Shown piece by piece: positions 36,669 to 45,184 of a stretch of DNA of 64,000 nucleotides. Source of the stretch: Verrucomicrobiia bacterium (lineage in GTDB: Bacteria; Verrucomicrobiota; Verrucomicrobiia; Limisphaerales; Pedosphaeraceae); NCBI GenBank assembly GCA_036268055.1, contig DATAUW010000001.1, positions 157,597 to 221,596 of the forward strand, written 5' to 3'. The notes under the pieces are model-generated. The model was not told the origin of the DNA, searched no databases, and saw nothing but the letters and a program-made list of their open reading frames with translations. Made by a program: the position numbers and the translations under genes. Position 1 is the first letter of the stretch; every line of letters starts with the position of its first letter.

Positions 36669-37959
36669 TGTGGCCACCCGCCCATTTCGGCGGATTCTTG
36701 AGTTGATAAAGCGTCTCGCCCGCCTTGCGCACGAGCAACACGCCTTCATCTTCGCGATTCGCGAAGGACTCGATGTCTATCGTCGCGGGATCGCGATAGC
36801 CCAGATTGATGGCTTCGCATTGCTCGCGCGGAATTTGCGTGGCAAGCGTCACCTTCGCGCGGCAATGTTCGACGCCATTCTCATACGTGCCAATGCCGCG
36901 CACGTGGGTGGAATGCGCCAGCACGCCCCACGGGTAATGTTTGAACTTGTCCCATTGCTTCAAAAAATAATCGCGGCAATGGTAGCCGACCTCGTTGATC
37001 GTGTTGCCGTGGCTCACGCAAACTTCGGTGATGTGCGGCGCGTAGATGATCAGTTCGCCGCCGTCGGCAAGCACCGGCTCCAATTTATACATGCACTTTC
37101 CCGCCGTCCAAATTTCGTCATACATCTTCGGCGCGCACGACAGGATGGTATGAAACGGACGGTCTTTATAAGTGATATGCGTCTGGCGGGAAAGTTCGCT
37201 CGCCTGGTCCCACGCGCTTTCCGGAGTTCCGGCGACCAATCCCGCCAGGCGTTTCTCGGGATCAACCACCAGGCAAAAACAAAGTTTGTCCACCTTCACC
37301 ATCGCCCCGGCTCGATCAACCACCTTGCGCACCGGCGTCCATTTGGTGCCGATGATCATGGGATTCGTCACGACGGCGCCAAGCCAGTGGAAAAAATTCA
37401 AAATCTCAGGACCGCCGACGCCGGGAAATAAATATTTATTGCCGCCGGAGAAACCGACAACTTCGTGCGGAAACACCGGGCCGACGATGATGATCTGGTC
37501 GTAATCAAAAACGAGCCGGTTGATCTCCACCGCCACATCCATCGCGAACAAGCCATCAGTCAGTTGGGAAATTTCGGACGCGGGAATGGTGCCGATCTGT
37601 TGGAGCGCGGCGGGATTGTTCCACGCGTGATTGTGAAATTTGACTTGCGCGTAAGTCGAGCGGCGCTCTTCCTCAGTGATTTCCAGCCGCTGGCAAATCG
37701 CCGCCTCCGACATCGGCTGATGCGTGCCGAGCGCGATCAGAATATCGAACGCCCCGGTGACCGGCCCGATCTGGCGAAAGAGCGTTTGAAACAGCAAACC
37801 CACCGGCGCGGTGCGCGTGCCGTCGGGAACGATGACGAGGACTTTGCGCCCGCGATAATTTTTCGCCGGACACGCTTGTGCGAGAACATCGGCCACCTGC
37901 CCAACGGTGACACTGCCACCCGCCGGCGCGGATTGAGAAATAGTATGATGCACCGTCAA
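36661..37959 (-). CDS. LarA-family (DUF2088) nickel-pincer racemase/epimerase-like protein
   Basis: 432 residues. The N-terminal half is the LarA domain with VIVPDGTRTAP (nucleotide-like loop) and ALGTHQPMSEAA. Residues equivalent to the LarA cofactor and catalytic set are present: His80, His165 and Lys175 (HEVVGFSGGNK), and His191 (FFHW). Lactate racemase LarA racemises 2-hydroxy acids with a nickel-pincer nucleotide; many LarA homologs act on other 2-hydroxy acids or sugar acids. No larB, larC or larE cofactor genes are in the window, so the substrate is unknown. Confidence 0.85.
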   Translation of the reverse strand: MTVHHTISQSAPAGGSVTVGQVADVLAQACPAKNYRGRKVLVIVPDGTRTAPVGLLFQTLFRQIGPVTGAFDILIALGTHQPMSEAAICQRLEITEEERRSTYAQVKFHNHAWNNPAALQQIGTIPASEISQLTDGLFAMDVAVEINRLVFDYDQIIIVGPVFPHEVVGFSGGNKYLFPGVGGPEILNFFHWLGAVVTNPMIIGTKWTPVRKVVDRAGAMVKVDKLCFCLVVDPEKRLAGLVAGTPESAWDQASELSRQTHITYKDRPFHTILSCAPKMYDEIWTAGKCMYKLEPVLADGGELIIYAPHITEVCVSHGNTINEVGYHCRDYFLKQWDKFKHYPWGVLAHSTHVRGIGTYENGVEHCRAKVTLATQIPREQCEAINLGYRDPATIDIESFANREDEGVLLVRKAGETLYQLKNPPKWAGGHNA

Positions 37960-38054
37960 AAGTTAATGGATATTATGAAAATTGCCATGTCCAAAAACCG
38001 TAAAAAATTTCCAAATAGTATTGAGGAAGTATCGCCCTAAAAATTTGAAACTAA

Positions 38055-38206
38055 TTTTTAACCGCGGAGACACGGAGGCGCGGATAAAAGAAAACTGAGA
38101 GTAGAAGCTGACTTTTTCTAAAAAAATCCGTGTTAAATCCGTGGCTGAAAATCCCTTCTCCCATTGGCCGTCCACAAGGACCTGCGCGCCTCCGCGGTTC
38201 AAATAG
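38055..38206. repeat. ACCGCGGAG-type dispersed repeats, inverted pair
   Basis: TTTAACCGCGGAGACACGGA near 38058-38077 and its complement GCGCCTCCGCGGTT near 38186-38199 bracket the space between two genes. Relatives are at about 34785-34810 and 39070-39092. No gene is seen between 37960 and 38215. Confidence 0.55.
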
Positions 38207-38215
38207 AATTTAGAC

Positions 38216-39022
38216 TTAGATCGTCTGCGCAAGATACCCGCCATCCACGCGCACGTCCGTGCCAGTGACGAAACTGCTCGCCTTGTGACTGGCCAAAAAA
38301 ATCGCGGCGCCGATGAGTTCTTCCGATTTGCCAAAGCGCGCCATCGGTGTGTGGCCGAGGATGGACGCGGCGCGAGCGGTGGGCGTGCCGTCTTCATTGA
38401 ACAGCAGGCGACGATTTTGTTCTGCGGGAAAAAAGCCGGGCGTGATGGCGTTCACGCGCACATTTTTGGTGGCCCATTCGCGCGCGAGAAATTGCGTGAG
38501 GCTGATGACCGCTGCTTTCGCCGCCGAGTACGCGACGACGCGCGAGAGCGGCACACCCGCCGAGACACTGCCGATGTTGATGATGCTGCCTTTGCCCCGG
38601 CTGACCATGCCGGGCCCGAACTCCTGGCACGGCAACAGCACGCCGCCGATCAGGTTCAAATCGAAATTCGCCTGCCAATCGGCCACGGCGATCTGGTCGA
38701 AAGTACGTTCGCCAGTGACGGTGACCTTGGGATCATTGCCCCCGGCGGCGTTGACGAGAATGGAAGGTGCGCCAAAAGCTTTTTGAACTTCCTGATGCGC
38801 TTGGCGAAGGCTGTCGCGCGAGACGGCGTCGGCGGTGAAGAAGCGCGCGTTACCACCAGCGGACTGAATGCGTTTGACACAGGCTTCGCCGCGCTGGGCA
38901 TTGCGGCCGAGCACCGCAATTTTCGCGCCCGCCTGGCCGAGTCCTTCAGCAATGGCGCCGCCCAATGCGCCGGTCGCGCCAATGACAATCGCGGTTTCGC
39001 CTGAGAGATCAAATAAGTTCAT
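38216..39022 (-). CDS. Short-chain dehydrogenase/reductase (D-mannonate oxidoreductase-like)
   Basis: Classical SDR of 268 residues from an ATG at 39022. The coenzyme motif is GATGALGGAIAEGL; NAAGGND is the structural NAG-like motif; the catalytic residues lie in SVSAGVPLSRVVAYSAAKAA (Ser, Tyr, Lys). A long variable loop after NAITPGFFPAEQNRRLL gives the substrate pocket. The pattern RRLLFNEDGTPTARAASILG is typical of SDRs acting on sugar acids such as fructuronate/mannonate, but that is inference. The gene stands alone between repeat-rich spaces. Confidence 0.85.
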   Translation of the reverse strand: MNLFDLSGETAIVIGATGALGGAIAEGLGQAGAKIAVLGRNAQRGEACVKRIQSAGGNARFFTADAVSRDSLRQAHQEVQKAFGAPSILVNAAGGNDPKVTVTGERTFDQIAVADWQANFDLNLIGGVLLPCQEFGPGMVSRGKGSIINIGSVSAGVPLSRVVAYSAAKAAVISLTQFLAREWATKNVRVNAITPGFFPAEQNRRLLFNEDGTPTARAASILGHTPMARFGKSEELIGAAIFLASHKASSFVTGTDVRVDGGYLAQTI

Positions 39023-39122
39023 GGTGGGGGGATTGTGTGGGTATGCAAGCGGTGGCGGAAAGATAATTTTTAACCGTGGAGACACCGAGGTGCGAAGAAA
39101 AAACGAACGGGCGGAGAACAAT

Positions 39123-39323
39123 TTATTTTGAACTGCCGGAGAGTCCGAAGATTCCGGCGACGGTGGCGATGAGGCCGGAGACGCTCATCCAAATCGTGCG
39201 GCTGCTGTGCGAACCGGTGAAGATATGATGAAGAATGGAACTGGTGGATTGCGCCGAATTATATCCAGCCACGAGCAAGGCGATGCCGCCCACCAAAAAT
39301 GCCATAGCCACCATTTTGTTCAT
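39123..39323 (-). CDS. DUF3185 family small membrane protein
   Basis: 66 residues with two hydrophobic segments (AMAFLVGGIALLVAGYNSA and MSVSGLIATVAGIFGLSG) joined by a short loop (FTGSHSSRTIW). This matches the two-helix DUF3185 pattern of GYN-SxS and FTGS ... TIW. The function is unknown. It uses an ATG start. Confidence 0.8.
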   Translation of the reverse strand: MNKMVAMAFLVGGIALLVAGYNSAQSTSSILHHIFTGSHSSRTIWMSVSGLIATVAGIFGLSGSSK

Positions 39324-39428
39324 CTCGAATGGTTATAGCAGGGTTAAAAAAATTTGCACTAGCGTTGAGAGTTTCTCTGGAACAATTCACCGCTGGATAT
39401 TGGCCTGCGGTTGGTCTAGGCTTTTCTG

Positions 39429-40358
39429 ATGTCTATTTTGCCGAGACCGGAAGTGATTTTGACCCATGAGAGCGATCTCGATGGGTTGGTGGCGGGCGTG
39501 TTGTTGCAACGCCTGGCGCAGAAACTTTTTGGCGACAAGGTCCGGCTCGAAGCGTTCCATTATAATAATTGGAAACAACGCGAGTTGCGCGAAAAGTCGG
39601 CGTGGGTCACCGATCTGAATTTCGAGGCGCGCCTCGACAAGCCGAACTGGGTGGTGATTGACCATCACACGACGGAAGCGCCGGCCAAAAACGCGCATTT
39701 GATTCATGACTTGGGCAAGTCGGCGGGGTTGTTGTGCTACGAATTGTGCAAGGAGCACGGATTGGGTTCGCCGGCGCTCGACCGGCTGGTGCATTTGAAC
39801 AACGTGTCCGATTTGTTTTTGGAGAACGATCCCGATTTCGAGATGGCGAATGATTACGCGAACCTGGTGAAGGTTTATCAGTTCTGGAATTTGCATTCGC
39901 TCATCAAGGGGCGGCTGGAGGATTTGCTCGATCATCCGCTGCTCGAAGTGATGGCGGTGAAGCGGCGAGTGGAGAACCCGATGGGCTTTGCATGGAGCCG
40001 CGACAATGTCACGGAACTCAGCCCGACGATCGGCTACGTGGACACCATCATCGGCAATAACAATTTGATCGTGCATCAATTACTTGAGGAAAAAGCGACG
40101 CCGTATCCGGTGTTGCTCACCTTGTTCCGGCGCACGAACGGCGTGGTGATCGTGAGTTTGCGCAGCCGAAATGGCGAGGCGTTGAAGATCGCGGAGAAAT
40201 TGCAGGGCGGCGGTCACGCGAACGCCTGCGGCGCGACGCTGCCGAAGTCGGTGAGAAATATTCCCGACGCGCTGGTTTATTTGCGCGAGACGTTGAATCC
40301 GAAAAAGGATGAACGGTTGAATAGTCTGGAGAGTCTTTTTGATTCGATGGGGCGATAA
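39429..40358 (+). CDS. DHH-family phosphoesterase
   Basis: 309-residue manganese-dependent hydrolase. The DHH domain shows THESDLDGLVAGVLL, then VIDHHTTEAP with the DHH triplet, and HLNNVSDL. The DHHA1-like end has the glycine-rich GGGHANACGATLPKS. Relatives are nanoRNases, oligonucleotide phosphodiesterases and cyclic-dinucleotide hydrolases; here the exact substrate cannot be told. It lies 74 bases before rph, so an RNA-turnover role is a natural guess. Confidence 0.85.
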   Translation: MSILPRPEVILTHESDLDGLVAGVLLQRLAQKLFGDKVRLEAFHYNNWKQRELREKSAWVTDLNFEARLDKPNWVVIDHHTTEAPAKNAHLIHDLGKSAGLLCYELCKEHGLGSPALDRLVHLNNVSDLFLENDPDFEMANDYANLVKVYQFWNLHSLIKGRLEDLLDHPLLEVMAVKRRVENPMGFAWSRDNVTELSPTIGYVDTIIGNNNLIVHQLLEEKATPYPVLLTLFRRTNGVVIVSLRSRNGEALKIAEKLQGGGHANACGATLPKSVRNIPDALVYLRETLNPKKDERLNSLESLFDSMGR

Positions 40359-40368
40359 ACTTAGTTTT

Positions 40369-40395
40369 AAGTTTTCAGCAAAAAACTGAAAACTT
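40369..40395 (+). terminator. Possible hairpin after the DHH gene
   Basis: AAGTTTTCAG and CTGAAAACTT form a perfect 10-bp stem with a 7-base A-rich loop, ten bases after the stop codon. The stem is AT-rich and lacks a T tail, so it may be a dispersed repeat rather than a terminator. Confidence 0.4.
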
Positions 40396-40432
40396 GAAAC
40401 TCTGCTATTCCCGCCTAACATGGCGCTGACCT

Positions 40433-41185
40433 ATGATTGAAACTTTAGCCAGCGTTGCTCCGCCGTTGCGGGTGGATGGCCGGTTGCCGAACCAGCTTCG
40501 CCCGCTGCGTTTTCAGAATCATGTGGCGCCGTACGCCACCGGTTCGACACTGGTGGAATGGGGCGATACGCGGGTGATTTGCGGCGTGACCGTGGAGGAA
40601 ACCGTGCCGCGTTGGATGAAGGAACAGAATGTCCTCGGCGGCTGGATCACAGCGGAATATTCCATGCTTCCCTACTCCACGCTGCAACGCAAACAACGTG
40701 ATATTTCCAAGGGCAAGATTGACGGACGTTCACAGGAAATCCAGCGTTTGATCGGCCGGGCGATGCGCGCCGCGATTGACCTGGAGAAGATCGGTTCGCG
40801 CACGATCTGGGTGGATTGCGATGTCCTTCAGGCGGATGGCGGCACGCGCACGGCAGCGATCACGGGCGCGTACGTGGCGCTTTCGCTCGCGGTGAAAAAA
40901 TTACAGGCCGATGGCAAGTTGAAGGAGAATCCCCTGTTGCATGGCGTCGCGGCGGTGAGCGTAGGCATCGTTGATCAACGGCCTTTGCTGGATCTTTGTT
41001 ATGTGGAAGACGCGGCCGCGGCGGTGGACCTGAACATGGTGATGAATGCGGCGGGCGAATTCATCGAGTTGCAGGGCACCGGCGAGGAAGCCACTTTCAG
41101 CGAGACTCAACTGGCGGCGTTGCTGTCGCTGGGCAAGGCGGGCATCCGCGAATTGCTCGCGGCGCAACAGGCGGCGCTGGCTTAG
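40433..41185 (+). CDS. rph: Ribonuclease PH
   Basis: Phosphorolytic 3'-5' exoribonuclease trimming tRNA 3' ends. Signature regions: NQLRPLRFQNHV, EWGDTRVICGVTVEETVP, GWITAEYSMLPYST, REISKG-like RDISKGKIDGRSQEIQRLIGRAMRAA in pieces, DCDVLQADGGTRTAAITGA, and VGIVDQRPLLDLCYVED. Length 250 is normal. The next gene starts at the base after its stop. Confidence 0.95.
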   Translation: MIETLASVAPPLRVDGRLPNQLRPLRFQNHVAPYATGSTLVEWGDTRVICGVTVEETVPRWMKEQNVLGGWITAEYSMLPYSTLQRKQRDISKGKIDGRSQEIQRLIGRAMRAAIDLEKIGSRTIWVDCDVLQADGGTRTAAITGAYVALSLAVKKLQADGKLKENPLLHGVAAVSVGIVDQRPLLDLCYVEDAAAAVDLNMVMNAAGEFIELQGTGEEATFSETQLAALLSLGKAGIRELLAAQQAALA

Positions 41186-41806
41186 ATGAGCGAGCCGACC
41201 CAGCTTTTTCTTCTGCGTCACGCGGAAGTCGAGACGCGTTACCATCGCATCTTCGGCGGACGCATTGACATGAATATTTCCGACCGCGGCCACGAACAGG
41301 CGGCGGCGCTCGCAAAATATCTCAAGGCAAAATCTTTCGACGCCATTTACGCAAGCCCGATGAAACGTGTGCAGCAAACGCTCGCGCCGTTCGCGGCCGG
41401 GCGCGCACCGGCTCCCGTCACTCTCGAAGGTTTGCGCGAGGTTAATTTTGGCGATTGGACGGGCTTGAGTTGGGAACAGGTGAAGGAGAAATTTGGCATC
41501 AGCGCTTTTCAATGGCTCGCGCAACTCGATCGCGCGGCGATTCCCAATGCCGAGTCAGGCGCGATGTTTCGCGAACGCGTCGAGCCGTGCGTGCAGCAAA
41601 TCCTTCGCGCGCACGTTGGACAAAAGGTCGCGGTGGTTTGCCACGGCGGAACGATCCGCATGATTTTGTCGGTACTGCTGGCGATGCCGTTCGTGCAGAC
41701 CTCGGCGTTTGAAATCGAATACGCAAGTCTCACCCAGGTTCGTTGCGCGCCGGATAAGTCGGAAATCCAACTGCTGAATTTCACGCCGTGGCGTGATTTG
41801 CCATGA
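41186..41806 (+). CDS. Histidine phosphatase family protein
   Basis: 206 residues with the phosphoglycerate-mutase-like motif LRHAEVE at the N terminus, LSDRGHEQA-like ISDRGHEQAAAL, IYASPMKRVQQT, and a second catalytic His in VVCHGGTIRMIL. The fold group includes alpha-ribazole phosphatase, sugar phosphatases and other small phosphatases; I cannot choose between them. It is immediately between rph and prmA, and overlaps prmA by 4 bases (ATGA). Confidence 0.87.
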   Translation: MSEPTQLFLLRHAEVETRYHRIFGGRIDMNISDRGHEQAAALAKYLKAKSFDAIYASPMKRVQQTLAPFAAGRAPAPVTLEGLREVNFGDWTGLSWEQVKEKFGISAFQWLAQLDRAAIPNAESGAMFRERVEPCVQQILRAHVGQKVAVVCHGGTIRMILSVLLAMPFVQTSAFEIEYASLTQVRCAPDKSEIQLLNFTPWRDLP

Positions 41807-42705
41807 AACGGGAATCGCTCTGGGAGATCTCCGTGACCACTTCGCTCGAAGCGGAAGAGGCGGTGGTTGAAACGCTCGCAAATTTTTTCGGCAAATCGTC
41901 GTCCATTTACACGAACGAAGAAACGAAGGTGACGGTGGTTTCAGTTTTTTGCACGAAGCGCGAAGAATGGACTCCGCGCAAACGGTCGGCGCTCGCCGCC
42001 AGGTTGAAGCTGATCGCGAGTACCGGATTAGATATTGGCGTGGGAAAAATTTCTATGCGCCGCGTCGCGAAAGAAGATTGGTCGGAATCATGGAAACGCC
42101 ATTTCAAGCCGATTGAAATTGGTTCGCGGCTCTTGATCAAACCGAGTTGGATCAAACGCGCGGCCAAAAAAAACCAGGCGGTGGTTGTGCTCGATCCGGG
42201 GTTGAGCTTCGGCACGGGCAATCATCCGACGACGGCTTTTTGTTTGCACGAACTGGCGATAAATCGCGAACCGAAAAGCGCGCAGTCATTTTGGGACCTC
42301 GGCACGGGTTCGGGCATTTTGGCGATTGCAGCGGCGAAGCTCGGTTATGCTCCGGTTCGCGCGGTGGATTTTGATCCCGAAGCGGTTCGCGTGGCGCGGG
42401 AAAACGCGCGGCAAAATGGCGTGCTTCAAAAAATAAAGATCGAGCGCGAAGATCTCACTCAGATCCGGCAGACGAGCCGCGATAAATACGCTTTCATTTG
42501 TGCGAATCTGATTTCAAATCTGCTGATCGCGGAGAAAGTTCGCATCGTAAATCGTTTACAAACAAGCGGGCGGCTGGTGCTGGCGGGAATTTTGAAGGAG
42601 GAATTTTCGCAAGTGCAAATCGCGTTTGAGAAATGCGGATTGAAACTGGTAAGTTACAAAATTGACGGCGAGTGGTGCTCCGGCGCATTTATTTTTTCAA
42701 GCTAG
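41803..42705 (+). CDS. prmA: Ribosomal protein L11 methyltransferase
   Basis: SAM-dependent methyltransferase of 300 residues. The N-terminal domain is followed by DPGLSFGTGNHPTTAFC, WDLGTGSGILAIAAAKLG (SAM motif I), VDFDPEAVRVARENA and ICANLISNLL, a good match to PrmA. It methylates ribosomal protein L11. It overlaps the phosphatase by 4 bases. A basic, less regular C-terminal part still fits the family. A less specific methyltransferase is a minor alternative. Confidence 0.88.
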   Translation: MKRESLWEISVTTSLEAEEAVVETLANFFGKSSSIYTNEETKVTVVSVFCTKREEWTPRKRSALAARLKLIASTGLDIGVGKISMRRVAKEDWSESWKRHFKPIEIGSRLLIKPSWIKRAAKKNQAVVVLDPGLSFGTGNHPTTAFCLHELAINREPKSAQSFWDLGTGSGILAIAAAKLGYAPVRAVDFDPEAVRVARENARQNGVLQKIKIEREDLTQIRQTSRDKYAFICANLISNLLIAEKVRIVNRLQTSGRLVLAGILKEEFSQVQIAFEKCGLKLVSYKIDGEWCSGAFIFSS

Positions 42706-43038
42706 ACGCGTTGCACGCCAATGCGATGCGAAGGGACGGCTTCGTGCCGCAAGAATTTAACAAAGATTATTTGAACTGATGCCGCGCATCTCCGTCCAAT
42801 CTTCTGTAGCAGTTTGAATCCTTTAAATGCCGCGGGACTTGGCGGAAATGGGATCGCCGGGTTGGCATGATACACGCTTGTGTAAACTTGAAAGGAAATG
42901 CCAGTTATGACAAAAACGATAGATGCCCTCACCGAAATCATTCGTAACAGCAAACATCCCTTCCGTAAAACCGATAGCCAACCCAATAAGGCCCAAAAAC
43001 ATCGGTACGAACGCAGAAAAGTAAAAGAGTTTATGCAC
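42702..43038 (-). pseudogene. Possible broken two-helix membrane protein
   Basis: The 430-base gap between prmA and zur has no intact gene. On the minus strand one frame reads HKLFYFSAFVPMFLGLIGLA and on to FAVTNDFGEG, and an adjacent frame one base away continues SIVFVITGISFQVYTSVYHA to a stop at 42702. Joining them (one extra G near 42929) gives a plausible small membrane protein from a GTG at 43038. I recognise no family, so this is a suggestion only. Confidence 0.3.
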
Positions 43039-43135
43039 CTCGGTGCAGGCGCTCTTGAAGAAGCAACTTAGCAGTCCCGCGACGGAGTTTCGCGGACGTC
43101 CGGCGTGGTTTTTTTGAATCACGCTGGATAAAATA

Positions 43136-43588
43136 TCACTGGCATGCTGGACAGGTTCCGAAAAATTCCAGTTTGTGAGTGATGGCTTTGAAGCCGTGCC
43201 GGTCCGCGATTTTTTCCTCCAGTTCGCGGGTAAAACATTCGTCAATTTCGACGACCGCCGAACACCGGGTGCAAACCAGGTGATGATGATGTCCGTCGTC
43301 TCCTTCGGCGAGCAACTCGAAGCGCGCGACTCCGTCTCCCAAGTCAAAGCGCTTCACCATTTTCATCCCCTCAAGCAAGTGCATGGAGCGATAGACCGTC
43401 GCGAGGTCGCAATCTTTTTTCGGCAACGCGGCGAAAATTTCCTTGTTGGACATCGGGTGCGGATGCCGGCGGAGAATTTCCAAAATCGCCTGGCGTGCGC
43501 CGGTGATCTTGCGGGATTTTTTGCGCAAGCGTTCCGTGAGCGCGGGCATCTCCGCCGCTTGATGATGAGCGTGAGCGTGGCCTTTCAT
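43136..43588 (-). CDS. zur: Fur-family regulator, probable zinc-responsive Zur
   Basis: 150-residue metalloregulator. The winged helix has ARQAILEILRRHPHPMSNKE and DLATVYRSMHLLEGMKMV. The metal region is GDDGHHHHLVCTRCSAVVEI, and the C terminus is FFGTCPAC, so a CxxC ... CxxC structural zinc site is complete. A His-rich N terminus (GHAHAHHQ) is extra. It is the last gene of znuA-znuC-znuB-zur (ATGA overlap with znuB), which argues for zinc rather than iron. The true start is the ATG at 43588; the longer open frame upstream lies in znuB. Confidence 0.88.
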   Translation of the reverse strand: MKGHAHAHHQAAEMPALTERLRKKSRKITGARQAILEILRRHPHPMSNKEIFAALPKKDCDLATVYRSMHLLEGMKMVKRFDLGDGVARFELLAEGDDGHHHHLVCTRCSAVVEIDECFTRELEEKIADRHGFKAITHKLEFFGTCPACQ

Positions 43589-44415
43589 CGTGGCGCGGGT
43601 TTGAAAGTTTTTTCGGGCAAAAATCGTCCCGCAATCAGCGTCAGCAGAAAAATCGCGATGGAAGTCAGCACAATCGCCGAGCCGCAAGGAACGTCGAGTT
43701 GATACGACAGCAACGTGCCGCTTATCCCACCGATCAGTCCGATCAGCACACTCAATAAAACGTGTTGCCGTAAATTCCGGCTGAGATTTCGCGCAGCCGC
43801 GGGTGGGATTACGATGAGCGACGTCACCAAAATAATTCCCAGCAAGCGAATGCTCATCGCCACCGTTAGCGTGAGCACGAACACAAAAACATAATTCAAG
43901 CGTTTCACCGGCACGCCGCAAACGTGCGCCATATCTTCCTGCGCGGCGAGCAACGTGAGCGAACTCAGTTGCCAAAATATTCCAACGCCCACAATCGCCA
44001 GCAGACCCGCGCCGGTCCACACGTCCTCCCAGCCAATCGCCACGATATCGCCGAACAGATAGCGATTGAGTTCGCTCTGGTAATTGCCACTTTTCAACAG
44101 GCTCAAAATCGTGACGCCAAGCGCGACCGAACCAGACAACAACAGCGCCATGATAGTGTCCGTCAGCAACTCCGTATTCTCCTTCAGCCAAATCATCGCG
44201 GCGGCGATGATGATGCTGAAGCCGATCATCGTCAGCGTTGGGTCAACGAACCCAAACCAAAATCCGAGCGCGACACCCGCCAGCGCGGAGTGCGAAACCG
44301 TGTCGCTGAAAAATGCCATGCGCCGCGCGACGACGAACACCCCGAGCAGCGCGCACAACGGGGCGAGAAAAAGCGCCGCGAGCAGCGCGCGCTGCATGAA
44401 CGGATCAGTGAACAT
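43585..44415 (-). CDS. znuB: Zinc ABC transporter permease
   Basis: Inner-membrane permease of 276 residues with several transmembrane segments: FLAPLCALLGVFVVARRMAF, LTMIGFSIIIAAAMIWL, LAIVGVGIFWQLSSL, LLGIILVTSLIVIPPAAA and IVLTSIAIFLLTLIAGRF. FFSDTVSHSALAGVALG and IVIPPAAARNLS are family hallmarks of the ABC-3 type. The ATG at 44415 overlaps znuC by 11 bases. It works with ZnuC and ZnuA in high-affinity zinc uptake. Confidence 0.92.
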   Translation of the reverse strand: MFTDPFMQRALLAALFLAPLCALLGVFVVARRMAFFSDTVSHSALAGVALGFWFGFVDPTLTMIGFSIIIAAAMIWLKENTELLTDTIMALLLSGSVALGVTILSLLKSGNYQSELNRYLFGDIVAIGWEDVWTGAGLLAIVGVGIFWQLSSLTLLAAQEDMAHVCGVPVKRLNYVFVFVLTLTVAMSIRLLGIILVTSLIVIPPAAARNLSRNLRQHVLLSVLIGLIGGISGTLLSYQLDVPCGSAIVLTSIAIFLLTLIAGRFLPEKTFKPAPR

Positions 44416-45184
44416 GATGATGGTGATGTTCGTACGGCGCGACGTGAATGCCATACGCCTGCTTGAGCGATTCCGCGTTCAGCACTTCCTCGGGCGTGCC
44501 TTCGCAGCAGATCACGCCGTTGAGCGCATACACGTGCGCGGCGTGGCGATACACCATGGACAAATCATGCGAGACCAGCACGACCGTAAGATGATGCCGC
44601 CGCTGAATGCCCGCGATGAGTTCGTAAAAACTTTGTTCGCCCGGCGTGTCCACTCCCGCGGTCGGTTCATCGAGCAGCAATAATTCCGGCCGCGTGAGCA
44701 AACTGAATGCGATGAGCACACGTTGTAACTGGCCGCCGGAAAGTTGCGCGAGCGGACGGTCGAACAGCGGAGCCACGCCGATGTCCGCCAAGGTCGAGTG
44801 GATCAACTCGTCGGTTTTTTTGTGCGATTGCCAAAACCAGTTGCCGGTCTTGCGCAAACGCAGCGCGAGAAATTCACGGACACTTAAAATAAAACTGCGG
44901 TCGAGCGCGAGGCGTTGCGGGACATAACCGATTCGCGGCAGCGCTTTGCGAACGTCGGTCTGGCCGAACAATTTTATTTCGCCGGAAGAAACTTTTTGCA
45001 GTCCGAGCAAGCAGCGCAGCAGCGTGGTTTTGCCGGAGCCGTTTGGCCCGATCAGCGCGACCAACTGGCCGTGTGGAATCTGGAACGTCACGCCACGCAG
45101 CACCGGCTGGCCGTCGAATGAGACATGCACATCGCGCACCTCCACCGGAACCGTGCCCTGCGATTGGCAGCAAGGCGCGCTCAT
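44405..45184 (-). CDS. znuC: Zinc ABC transporter ATP-binding protein
   Basis: 259-residue ATPase. Walker A is GPNGSGKTT, the signature is LSGGQLQRVLIA, Walker B is LLLLDEPTAGVD, and the switch His is in VLVSHDLSMVYRHA. The C terminus ends with a run of His (EHHHHHVH), frequent in zinc-uptake ATPases. The GTP/ATP type is unambiguous; the metal is set by context: ZnuA overlaps by 4 bases (ATGA) upstream and Zur follows. Confidence 0.93.
   Translation of the reverse strand: MSAPCCQSQGTVPVEVRDVHVSFDGQPVLRGVTFQIPHGQLVALIGPNGSGKTTLLRCLLGLQKVSSGEIKLFGQTDVRKALPRIGYVPQRLALDRSFILSVREFLALRLRKTGNWFWQSHKKTDELIHSTLADIGVAPLFDRPLAQLSGGQLQRVLIAFSLLTRPELLLLDEPTAGVDTPGEQSFYELIAGIQRRHHLTVVLVSHDLSMVYRHAAHVYALNGVICCEGTPEEVLNAESLKQAYGIHVAPYEHHHHHVH

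Noticed and set aside
38023..38215. Repeat-flanked space as a possible excised insertion
   Set aside because: The flanking units are inverted copies of a dispersed repeat with no terminal duplication, so no mobile element can be delimited.
43589..44191. Extension of the zur frame by 200 codons upstream
   Set aside because: It lies entirely within znuB on the same strand in another frame; the Fur-family N terminus begins at the ATG at 43588.
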